A stretch of 5,320 nt of DNA from Verrucomicrobiota bacterium. Lineage in GTDB: Bacteria > Verrucomicrobiota > Verrucomicrobiia > Limisphaerales > UBA11320. The notes below the pieces were generated by a model. It ran no database searches. It had not been told where the DNA came from and saw only the letters and a list, made by a program, of their open reading frames with translations. The stretch is from positions 1-5,320 of the forward strand of contig VHDG01000323.1 of assembly GCA_016871475.1 (NCBI GenBank), read 5' to 3'. This document shows positions 1-5,320 of the stretch, piece by piece. The first letter of the stretch is position 1, and the number at the start of each line of letters is the position of its first letter. The position numbers and the translations under genes are program-made.

Positions 1-25
1 TGAACAGACCTTCGTACTTTTTCAC
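1..25 (-). CDS. rpsF: 30S ribosomal protein bS6, N-terminal fragment (cut by window edge)
   Basis: Only the first eight codons lie in the window. Starting at a GTG (25..23) they read M-K-K-Y-E-G-L-F, which matches the start of bacterial ribosomal protein S6 (typically M-R/K-x-Y-E-x-x-F/Y). bS6 binds the small-subunit platform together with bS18. The call rests on this short match, on a good ribosome binding site 7 bases upstream, and on position directly after pth, where rpsF is often found (pth-rpsF-ssb-rpsR). The 15-base gap after the pth stop implies cotranscription with pth. The rest of the gene, and probably ssb and rpsR, lies to the left of the window; that is inference. A short chance match is the main alternative. 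Confidence 0.75.
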
Positions 26-32
26 GCTATTG

Positions 33-38
33 CCTTTT
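33..38 (-). promoter_or_regulatory. Shine-Dalgarno sequence of rpsF
   Basis: The minus strand reads AAAAGG seven bases before the GTG start of rpsF, inside the 15-base pth-rpsF gap. It is the best-placed ribosome binding site among the adjacent gene junctions. It supports the GTG at 25..23 as a real start despite the very short visible reading frame. Confidence 0.6.
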
Positions 39-40
39 CG

Positions 41-631
41 TTATTCAGAATCTTCCGACCCGTTATACAAATTCATGGCTCTTGCCAGACCCTGCACCTG
101 CCAACAATCCATTTGTCGCACGCATCGATCCAGCACTTTTTCAAGCAACGGCCGCTCTTCCACCGTGAAGGGGCTCAAGACATATCCCGCAATGTCACGC
201 TGTCCGTCCGTCCGTCTGCCAATTCCCACTCGCAGCCTGGGGTAATCCCGCGTCCCCAGAAACTGCTCTACCGAATCCAAACCGTGATGTCCGCCGCTGC
301 TTCCACCCGGCCGTAACCGGATGGTTCCCAACGGCAAATCTGCATCGTCCACAACCACCAGAACATGCGAGGGGTGGATTCTAAAAAAGCGGGCCAAGCC
401 ACCCACTGACTCGCCGCTTGCGTTCATAAAAGTCTGCGGCATGCACAGCACCAACGTCCCCTGCGGCGTGGCGGCCTTTGCAACCCGAGCTTGAAAACGA
501 CTCTCGGAACCCCATGCCAAACCGCTCCGTCGCGCAAATTCTTCCACCACCAAGAACCCAGCGTTGTGCCGGGTTCGCGCATACTCCCGTCCCGGATTCC
601 CCAACCCCGCGATCAGCCAAAGATTGTCCAA
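41..631 (-). CDS. pth: Peptidyl-tRNA hydrolase (Pth)
   Basis: This 196-residue cytosolic enzyme cleaves the ester bond of peptidyl-tRNAs that drop off the ribosome, recycling tRNA. Length is normal for the family (E. coli about 194). Visible motifs are GLGNPG at 9-14 with Asn12; TRHNAG at 20-25 with the catalytic His22 (E. coli His20); TFMN at 67-70 with Asn70 (Asn68); DDADLP at 95-100 with Asp95 (Asp93); GGHHGL at 113-118; and RLRVGIG at 132-138. His116 sits where E. coli has Asn114, an active-site residue. The only reasonable start is TTG (631..629): a stop lies four codons upstream, there is no ATG nearby, and the family motif begins at residue 6. A GGGAG lies 15 bases upstream, farther than ideal. 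The gene follows rplY by 38 bases and precedes rpsF by 15, consistent with one operon. Confidence 0.95.
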   Translation of the reverse strand: MDNLWLIAGLGNPGREYARTRHNAGFLVVEEFARRSGLAWGSESRFQARVAKAATPQGTLVLCMPQTFMNASGESVGGLARFFRIHPSHVLVVVDDADLPLGTIRLRPGGSSGGHHGLDSVEQFLGTRDYPRLRVGIGRRTDGQRDIAGYVLSPFTVEERPLLEKVLDRCVRQMDCWQVQGLARAMNLYNGSEDSE

Positions 632-669
632 CGCGTTTTGGGTTCACTCCCGAATCCGGGCGCTCTGCC

Positions 670-1377
670 TTACTTCTTCTTCTCCGCGGCCTTCTTGTCG
701 CCGCCAGCCTTCTCAGCACCCGCAGCGTCGTCCTTCTTCTCTTTGATCATCTCGACCTCGCCTGCGGTCGGCGTCGCAGCAGCCGCAGTATCAGCTTCCT
801 GTGCTTCAGTCACCGGAGCAGCCACGGAGAAGACGGGAAGCTTCTTGTCACCCAGGATTTCCACTCCAGCAAGGGAGGGAATCTCACCGATGTGAATGGC
901 CTTGCCGATCTCCAGAGCCGAAACATCCACCGTGATCACCTCGGGAATGTCCTTCGGCAGGCCCCGGACGCGCAGCTTGAAAAGGACGTGTTCGAGCGTA
1001 CCGCCGCCCGTCTTCACGCCGGTAGCCTCGCCCATCGGCTCTACGGGGACAGTGATCGTCACCGTTTCATCCGCAGCCACCTCATGAAAATCAATGTGCA
1101 ACAGGCTTCCGTTCAACGGGTGGTGCTGAATCTCCTGCACCAGCGCGAGGCGCTTGGGGCGCGCTTTGTCTTCAGCGACAGAGAGATCAACCAAAAGGGT
1201 TTCCGACGCAGAGTGATGAATCAGGGTCTCGAGTTCCTTTACATCAAGCTCAAGGTTTTGAGGTTGCGTCGTGCGGCCGTAGATAACGGCGGGAACGCGG
1301 TTGCTGGATCGCAGCTTCTTCACGGCGTTGTGGCCGGACGCGTTTCGCACAAATGCATTAAGCGGAGCAGATTTCAT
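670..1377 (-). CDS. rplY: 50S ribosomal protein bL25, TL5/CTC form
   Basis: The product is a 5S rRNA-binding large-subunit protein of the two-domain type (Thermus TL5, Bacillus Ctc). In 235 residues it shows the N-terminal L25 domain (about 1-95), with VKKLRSSNRVPAVIYG-type sequence at 19-34 and HPLNGSLLHIDFHEV at 86-100. A C-terminal beta domain follows (about 100-187), with VPVEPMGEATGVKTGG near 110-125 and the RGLPKDIPE segment at 138-146. The last 45 or so residues are low-complexity Ala, Glu and Lys ending in EKKK, a disordered tail of a kind seen in longer bL25 proteins. I start at ATG 1377 because the family N-terminus (MKSAPLNAF) begins there. The reading frame could extend to a TTG at 1428, but those 17 extra residues match nothing expected. 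There is no convincing Shine-Dalgarno sequence. The gene lies 53 bases after prs. Ctc is a stress-induced protein in Bacillus; nothing here shows that regulation. Confidence 0.94.
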   Translation of the reverse strand: MKSAPLNAFVRNASGHNAVKKLRSSNRVPAVIYGRTTQPQNLELDVKELETLIHHSASETLLVDLSVAEDKARPKRLALVQEIQHHPLNGSLLHIDFHEVAADETVTITVPVEPMGEATGVKTGGGTLEHVLFKLRVRGLPKDIPEVITVDVSALEIGKAIHIGEIPSLAGVEILGDKKLPVFSVAAPVTEAQEADTAAAATPTAGEVEMIKEKKDDAAGAEKAGGDKKAAEKKK

Positions 1378-1430
1378 CGTTTGTCTGTCGTTATTTCCAT
1401 CGGTCAATCCCAAGCCAAAGCCCAACAAGG

Positions 1431-2423
1431 CTAGCTGGTTCGCCCACCCTTGAATTCAAAGAGCGAGGTCACCGACGAATTGCTGTGAATCCGTTTGATC
1501 GCCTCGCCCAGCAAACCCGCCACGGACAAGGTGGTTATTTTCACCCCGCTGATTGACGGGCGGGCGACAGTATCAGTCGTTATTAGTTCGTCAATCCCTG
1601 ATTTTTGAAGCCGCGCTATACCTATGTCGTTCAATAATGCATGACTTACACAGGCACGAATCTCCCGCGCTCCGCTCTTCCGCAAGAGGTCTGCCGCCGC
1701 CGACAACGTCCCGGCCGTCTCAGTCAAATCATCCACCATCAAGATATTCTTCCCCGCCACCTCGCCAATCACAGCCGTGGATTCCACGTCCTTGGGGCTT
1801 TTCCTCCGCTTGGCAACGATCGCCAATTCGGTCTCCAAAGCCTGGGAGTAAGCGTAGGCCATCTTCAACCCCCCCACATCCGGACTTACGACCAACAAGT
1901 CCTTGAGACTTAGCTTCTTGAGGTACTCGTAGATAACCGGTGCCGCATAGAGGTGGTCCACGGGGATGTCAAAAAAGCCCTGAATCTGCTGAGCATGGAG
2001 ATCCATGGTCAAAACCCGTGAGACACCTGCTGTCACGATAAGATTCGCAACCAGTTTGGCTGTGATCGGTACCCGGGGCTGATCCTTGCGGTCCTGCCGG
2101 GCATACCCATAAAAAGGGATAACAGCAGTGATCCGCGAAGCACTCGCCCGCCTGAGCGCATCGATCATGATGAACATCTCCATCAGATGATGGTTGGTCG
2201 GCGGACTCGTCGACTGCACGACATAAACGTCCTCACCCCGTACGTTTTCCTCGATCTTGACGAAAGTCTCCCCGTTCGGGAATGCGGTCACGGTGGACTT
2301 GCCGAGTTCCACGCCGATGCAGTCTGCGATGGACTTGGCAAGCGGAAGGTTCGAGTTGCCGCTGAATACTTTCACGATGTTGAGTTGCTCAGGAGCGAAA
2401 GAAAAACCAGTCAAACCCTGCAC
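1431..2423 (-). CDS. prs: Ribose-phosphate pyrophosphokinase (PRPP synthetase, class I)
   Basis: The enzyme transfers pyrophosphate from ATP to ribose 5-phosphate, giving PRPP for purine, pyrimidine, histidine, tryptophan and NAD synthesis. In 330 residues one sees VFSGNSN at 19-25, FPNGE at 48-52, the ATP-binding YARQDRK at 107-113, the DLHAQQIQGFFD segment at 141-152 with the conserved His143, SPDVGG at 180-185, the catalytic flexible-loop Lys205 in KRRK, and the PRPP-binding loop VDDLTETAGTL at 230-240. That loop has Glu where most enzymes have Asp (DDxxDT). The start is uncertain. GTG at 2423 gives 330 residues but has no Shine-Dalgarno sequence. GTG at 2375 (residue 17) gives VKVFSGNSN and 314 residues, closer to the family's usual 310-317. 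Neither has a good ribosome binding site. The gene is 103 bases downstream of parC and heads the prs-rplY-pth-rpsF group. Confidence 0.95.
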   Translation of the reverse strand: MQGLTGFSFAPEQLNIVKVFSGNSNLPLAKSIADCIGVELGKSTVTAFPNGETFVKIEENVRGEDVYVVQSTSPPTNHHLMEMFIMIDALRRASASRITAVIPFYGYARQDRKDQPRVPITAKLVANLIVTAGVSRVLTMDLHAQQIQGFFDIPVDHLYAAPVIYEYLKKLSLKDLLVVSPDVGGLKMAYAYSQALETELAIVAKRRKSPKDVESTAVIGEVAGKNILMVDDLTETAGTLSAAADLLRKSGAREIRACVSHALLNDIGIARLQKSGIDELITTDTVARPSISGVKITTLSVAGLLGEAIKRIHSNSSVTSLFEFKGGRTS

Positions 2424-2444
2424 ACCAGGGCCGAAGGAGGCGCG

Positions 2445-2472
2445 AATGTAACAACGAACCGGGTCGGATCAA
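2445..2472 (-). promoter_or_regulatory. Candidate sigma-70-type promoter for the prs operon
   Basis: In the parC-prs gap the minus strand has TTGATC (2472..2467), 16 bases, then TACATT (2450..2445). Each hexamer matches 4 of 6 consensus bases. The predicted transcript would begin near 2438, about 15 bases before the GTG at 2423 or 63 before the GTG at 2375. A stronger -35-like TTGACT also lies in this gap but lacks a matching -10 box. This is weak, position-based evidence. Confidence 0.22.
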
Positions 2473-2503
2473 GGGAAATTCGTAGTCAATGTCCGACTCC
2501 CGG
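2459..2503 (-). repeat. Bulged inverted repeat in the parC-prs gap
   Basis: On the plus strand CCGGGTCGGA (2459-2468) is complementary to TCCGA (2492-2496) plus CCCGG (2499-2503), with a two-base bulge (CT, 2497-2498) and a 23-base loop. It could fold as RNA between the parC stop and the prs start. In the direction of transcription the stem is followed by TTCGTTGTT rather than a run of T, so it is a poor intrinsic terminator. It overlaps the candidate prs -35 box. Role unknown: it may be an attenuating or processing structure, or chance. Confidence 0.45.
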
Positions 2504-2526
2504 CAAACCGATGCCTGCATCCCAAC

Positions 2527-4608
2527 TTAAATGAACTGCAACTTCGAGAGGGGCGCTTCCGAATCCCAGCCGCGGGTGGGCTTGCTTCCGATGCTCCCAA
2601 TGTCCTTGATGGTCAGTTGCCGGCCCAGGGTCTTGGCGCTCTTGATCTCGATTTCAGACGGGTCACACACCTGCTGGTTGATCTTCTGATGGGGCGCTGG
2701 TTTGTACCGGATGTACAACTGCGCCGGTGTGCCCGGTTCGAAAAACAGGACCTTGGCCTTCAGCGGCGTACAGAAATACTCCTTGTTCATGATCACCCCG
2801 CCGAACGTGAAACGCTTGATGTAAGCCGCGTCCCGCGTCGAGTACACCAACGTGAACACCTGATCCCGATCGGCGACGGCGCAATAAACCAGGTCGGGCC
2901 CGACAAAGAGTTTCTCGGGAAGCTCCAATACCTTGTAGTGCCCATCCTTGAACACCATCAGGATCTTGTCGAACTTCGTGCACTCAGTCCGATACTCCTC
3001 CCCTGACACCTTCGACCCCAGGTAACCCGACTCGCGATCATAGGCGAGCTTGAAGGCCTTGAAGGCCACTTCCCGCGCATCAATCTCGTCGTGGCGACTC
3101 GACTTGGTAAGCCGTGGATAAACAGGCCCGTACTTCTCCAGCAAGCCCTGCAAGCGCCCTATCGCAAACCGCGTCAGATTCTTCAGATTCTTCTGCGTTT
3201 CAGCGAGCTCAGCCTGGATCTTCCCCATCTCCTCGCGATGCTTCTGGATGTCGAAGAGGGAGATTCGGCGGATGCGAACGTCCAGCAGCATCGTGATGTC
3301 ATCCTCCGAGAGGTCTCGAAGCATCTCTTTGCGATGCGGCTTGAACCCATCCACTATCGCCTCCTTCACCGCCTCCCCGCTCCTGCATTGCTCGATCTTC
3401 TTGTAGATCCGGTTCTCCACAAAAATCCGCACCAGGGTGCGGACATGCAGTTCCTGGTGAAGCTTTCTCTCCCGCAGCTCCTGCTCCTGTCTCAACAGCT
3501 CAACCAGCTGCGCCGTGTTCTCCCGCAGAACCTCCGATGCAGTCATCTCCACAGGACGATTGTCCTTGATGACGATGATCCTGCTCGAGATCGACACCTC
3601 ACAATCCGTAAAGGCATAGAGGGCATCAATCAGCTTATCGACACTGACACCGCTCGGCACCTTGATCTCTATTTCGACATCCTCGGAGGTGAAGTCGTTG
3701 ATGCTTCGAATCTTGATCTTGCCCTTCCTCGCAGCGTCCTCGATCGAGTTGATGAGGGACTCGGTGGTGGTTCCGGGGGGGATTTCCTTGATGACAACTG
3801 AGGATTCGTCACGGGGTTTGATTTTGGCCCTCACCTTGATGGTTCCAGCACCGTCACGGTAATCCCGGGCATCCATCAAGCCGCCGGTAAAAAAGTCCGG
3901 CAGGAGCTTGAAGGGTTCCTTCTTGAGAATCGCAATCTGCGCCTCGAGCAACTCAGGGAAGTTGTGCGGCAGAATCTTGCATGCAAGTCCGACAGCGATG
4001 CCTTCGGCTCCAAGCATCAGGGTCAATGGAAGCCTGCACGGCAACAGCACCGGCTCCTGGTTGCGTCCATCATAACTGGGAACAAACGTCGTCAGCTCGT
4101 CATTAAAGACTTCCTCCCGCGCCAGCTCGGTTAGCCGACATTCAATGTACCGAGGCGCAGCTGCAGGGTCCCCCGTGAAGATGTTCCCGTAGTTGCCCTG
4201 CCCTTCGATCAGATAGCGCTTGTTGGTCAATACGACCAGCGCATCCGAGATCGCCGCTTCACCGTGGGGGTGATACTGCGCGCAATGCCCCGAGATGGTC
4301 GCCACCTTGATGAAACGGCCGTCATCCTTCTCCTTCAACGACCACAGAATCCTGCGTTGCACCGGCTTCAGGCCATCGCCCAGGTTTGGAATGGCGCGAT
4401 CCCGGATCACATAGGACGCATACTGCAGGAATCCCGTGTTGATCCGCCGATGGAATGCCAGCTCAATCTTGCCGGGCTCAAAAGGCTTCGCCATCGCGAG
4501 CGCCTCCGCAGCCGCTGTTGTCTCGGCTACGATCTCCGAGCCGTTGGTGGATCCGTTCTGTTTTCCCTCTGTCCCCCCCGGGGACGCTGCCTTCTTGTCG
4601 TCGCTCAT
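2527..4608 (-). CDS. parC: DNA topoisomerase IV subunit A-like protein (type IIA topoisomerase cleavage subunit)
   Basis: This 693-residue DNA breakage-reunion subunit pairs with the ParE-like protein encoded just upstream. After a low-complexity Ser/Thr/Ala N-terminus (1-44) comes the GyrA/ParC winged-helix core, with YASYVIRDRAIPNLGDGLKPVQRR at 63-86, QYHPHGEAA at 111-119, EGQGNYGNIFTGD at 135-147 and APRYIE at 151-156; Tyr154 is the DNA-linking tyrosine, Arg153 its partner. A charged helical arm and C-gate region covers about 355-495. The C-terminal domain (about 520-693) is short and has no GyrA box, which argues for decatenation rather than negative supercoiling. At the E. coli GyrA Ser83 position there is Ala118; Asp87 is kept as Asp122. 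ParC of Bacteroidota has a similar core but is longer. The ATG at 4608 lacks a clear ribosome binding site. An internal ATG at 4494 (Met39) has GGAGG eight bases upstream and would give 655 residues. The gene starts 63 bases after parE and is probably cotranscribed. Confidence 0.93.
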   Translation of the reverse strand: MSDDKKAASPGGTEGKQNGSTNGSEIVAETTAAAEALAMAKPFEPGKIELAFHRRINTGFLQYASYVIRDRAIPNLGDGLKPVQRRILWSLKEKDDGRFIKVATISGHCAQYHPHGEAAISDALVVLTNKRYLIEGQGNYGNIFTGDPAAAPRYIECRLTELAREEVFNDELTTFVPSYDGRNQEPVLLPCRLPLTLMLGAEGIAVGLACKILPHNFPELLEAQIAILKKEPFKLLPDFFTGGLMDARDYRDGAGTIKVRAKIKPRDESSVVIKEIPPGTTTESLINSIEDAARKGKIKIRSINDFTSEDVEIEIKVPSGVSVDKLIDALYAFTDCEVSISSRIIVIKDNRPVEMTASEVLRENTAQLVELLRQEQELRERKLHQELHVRTLVRIFVENRIYKKIEQCRSGEAVKEAIVDGFKPHRKEMLRDLSEDDITMLLDVRIRRISLFDIQKHREEMGKIQAELAETQKNLKNLTRFAIGRLQGLLEKYGPVYPRLTKSSRHDEIDAREVAFKAFKLAYDRESGYLGSKVSGEEYRTECTKFDKILMVFKDGHYKVLELPEKLFVGPDLVYCAVADRDQVFTLVYSTRDAAYIKRFTFGGVIMNKEYFCTPLKAKVLFFEPGTPAQLYIRYKPAPHQKINQQVCDPSEIEIKSAKTLGRQLTIKDIGSIGSKPTRGWDSEAPLSKLQFI
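4503..4507 (-). promoter_or_regulatory. Possible Shine-Dalgarno sequence for an internal parC start
   Basis: The minus strand reads GGAGG eight bases before the in-frame ATG at 4494..4492, which begins M-A-K-P-F-E-P just ahead of the conserved topoisomerase core. The first start (4608) has no comparable site. The sequence could equally be a by-product of the codons GCG-GAG-GCG in an Ala/Glu-rich stretch, so it is only a candidate. Confidence 0.25.
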
Positions 4609-4671
4609 GCTGTAAAATCTTTAAAATTCCAACTCCATATCCCAACCCACGCTTTCACGTCTGGCCACCCT

Positions 4672-5320
4672 TCAATCCTCCGCCGTGACCACCAGGTTCC
4701 CCATGATGTACTCCTTGCGTTCCGGAGTGTTCTTGCCCATGTAAAAACCGAGGATGCTGGAGGCGTCGGTCTTGGGAGCGTGCTCCACCCTGCTCAGCCT
4801 CATCTCCTTTCCGATGAACTGCTTGAACTCAGCCGGCGAAATCTCTCCGAGTCCCTTGAACCGTGTGATCTCTGCGCTTTTTCCCATCTCCGATGCAGCG
4901 GCATCCCGCTCAGCCTCGGTGTAGCAGTATATCGTTTTCTGTTTGTTCCGCACCCTGAACAGCGGCGTCTCCAGAACATACAGGTAGCCGTCGTGAACCA
5001 ACGGCTCAAAAAACTTGAAGAAATAAGTGATCAGAAGGTTGCGAATATGAAGCCCGTCCACGTCGGCATCGGTGGCCAGGATCACCTTCTCATAACGCAG
5101 GTTCTCGATCGTGTCCTCGATATCCAGGCTGCGCATCAGATTGTACATCTCATCGTTCTTGTAAACGATGTCGCGCTTCAGATCCCACACGTTCAGCGGC
5201 TTGCCCTTGAGCACGAAGATCGCCTGGTTGTTCACGTCACGGCAGCTCACCACAGATCCGGCTGCAGATTGCCCCTCCGTCAAAAACACCATCGTCCCAC
5301 GCCCCTTGCCGCGGCCCTTG
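4672..5320 (-). CDS. parE: DNA topoisomerase IV subunit B-like protein, C-terminal part (5' end outside window)
   Basis: The visible 215 residues are the TOPRIM and tail domains of a GyrB/ParE-type subunit; the ATPase (GHKL) and transducer domains lie beyond the right edge. Counting from the first complete codon, the fragment opens with a basic KGRGKGRGT stretch. The TOPRIM motif TEGQSA follows (14-19), with the metal-binding Glu at 15, then LKGKPLN (37-43), TDADVDGLHI (83-92) with the Asp triad, TPLFRVRNK (118-126), RFKGLGE (153-159) and the C-terminal PERKEYIMGNL segment. The catalytic acidic residues are intact. The usual EGDSA is EGQSA here. The sequence style (RDVNNQAIF, NKQKTIYCY) resembles ParE of Bacteroidota and Verrucomicrobiota rather than E. 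coli GyrB. It ends with TGA, 63 bases before parC, forming a parE-parC operon. A second gyrase-like label is the alternative; the adjacent short ParC favours topoisomerase IV. Confidence 0.93.
   Translation of the reverse strand, partial: KGRGKGRGTMVFLTEGQSAAGSVVSCRDVNNQAIFVLKGKPLNVWDLKRDIVYKNDEMYNLMRSLDIEDTIENLRYEKVILATDADVDGLHIRNLLITYFFKFFEPLVHDGYLYVLETPLFRVRNKQKTIYCYTEAERDAAASEMGKSAEITRFKGLGEISPAEFKQFIGKEMRLSRVEHAPKTDASSILGFYMGKNTPERKEYIMGNLVVTAED

Noticed and set aside
44..57. Small hairpin (TCGGA, AGAT loop, TCTGA) at the end of pth, considered as an S6:S18 autoregulatory leader for rpsF
   Set aside because: The stem is only five pairs with one G-U, it lies in pth coding sequence, and it lacks the CCG bulge typical of the S6:S18-binding RNA.
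1378..1428. N-terminal extension of rplY to a TTG at 1428
   Set aside because: The extra 17 residues do not resemble the family, whereas the ATG at 1377 coincides with the normal bL25 N-terminus; the TTG would sit only two bases from the prs stop without a ribosome binding site.
478..1434. A long open frame of 318 codons on the plus strand, antisense to rplY and the start of pth
   Set aside because: It lies entirely opposite two well-supported genes, its translation is rich in Arg, Ser and His without family motifs, and it is explained by GC-biased third positions of the minus-strand genes.
2433..2451. On the plus strand, GAAGGAGG followed five bases later by ATG-TAA, a perfect-looking ribosome site with a start-stop minigene
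   Set aside because: There is no plus-strand gene nearby and no evidence of transcription in that direction, so it is most likely chance on the antisense strand of the prs leader.
3091..3801. A 236-codon open frame on the plus strand, antisense to parC
   Set aside because: It mirrors the helical-arm coding region of parC, with Leu/Gln/His-rich low-information sequence; no ribosome binding site or recognisable domain.
4609..4671. Possible terminator or promoter in the parE-parC gap (contains an AT-rich ATTTTA repeat)
   Set aside because: No stem-loop and no properly spaced -35/-10 pair can be seen; it looks like an ordinary short intra-operon spacer.

Overview
The window is a compact block of housekeeping genes. 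All six are on the minus strand, so transcription runs from right to left: parE-like (5' part outside the window), parC-like, prs, rplY (the TL5/CTC form of ribosomal protein bL25), pth, and the first eight codons of rpsF at the left edge. There is no sign of mobile DNA, CRISPR, tRNA, rRNA or accessory systems. No stretch longer than 103 bases lacks a gene.

The organism is probably a bacterium of the PVC group, most likely Verrucomicrobiota. This is an inference from three things. The parE/parC pair is of the 'second type' otherwise familiar from Bacteroidota and Verrucomicrobiota, with a short ParC that has no GyrA box. The order prs-rplY-pth-rpsF is common in that phylum as well as elsewhere. 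The bL25 protein has a long Ala/Lys-rich tail, and base composition is moderately high in GC. A database comparison could move the assignment.

Region by region: 4672-5320 encodes the TOPRIM and C-terminal part of the topoisomerase ATPase subunit, and 2527-4608 encodes its cleavage partner, 63 bases downstream. A 103-base gap (2424-2526) holds a bulged inverted repeat and a weak candidate promoter. It is the most likely point where the downstream translation-related operon gains its own transcription. Then come PRPP synthetase (1431-2423), the 5S rRNA-binding protein bL25 (670-1377), peptidyl-tRNA hydrolase (41-631) and ribosomal protein bS6 (1-25, continuing beyond the window), separated by 53, 38 and 15 bases.

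The genes fall into two functional groups: ParE and ParC form the heterotetramer that decatenates chromosomes, while prs supplies PRPP for nucleotide synthesis and rplY, pth and rpsF serve the ribosome. The main points worth a second look are non-standard residues at quinolone-contact positions in both topoisomerase subunits, the uncertain start codons (GTG, TTG, GTG, and an internal ATG with a good Shine-Dalgarno sequence inside parC), and His in place of a conserved Asn in Pth. I found no previously undescribed system here.
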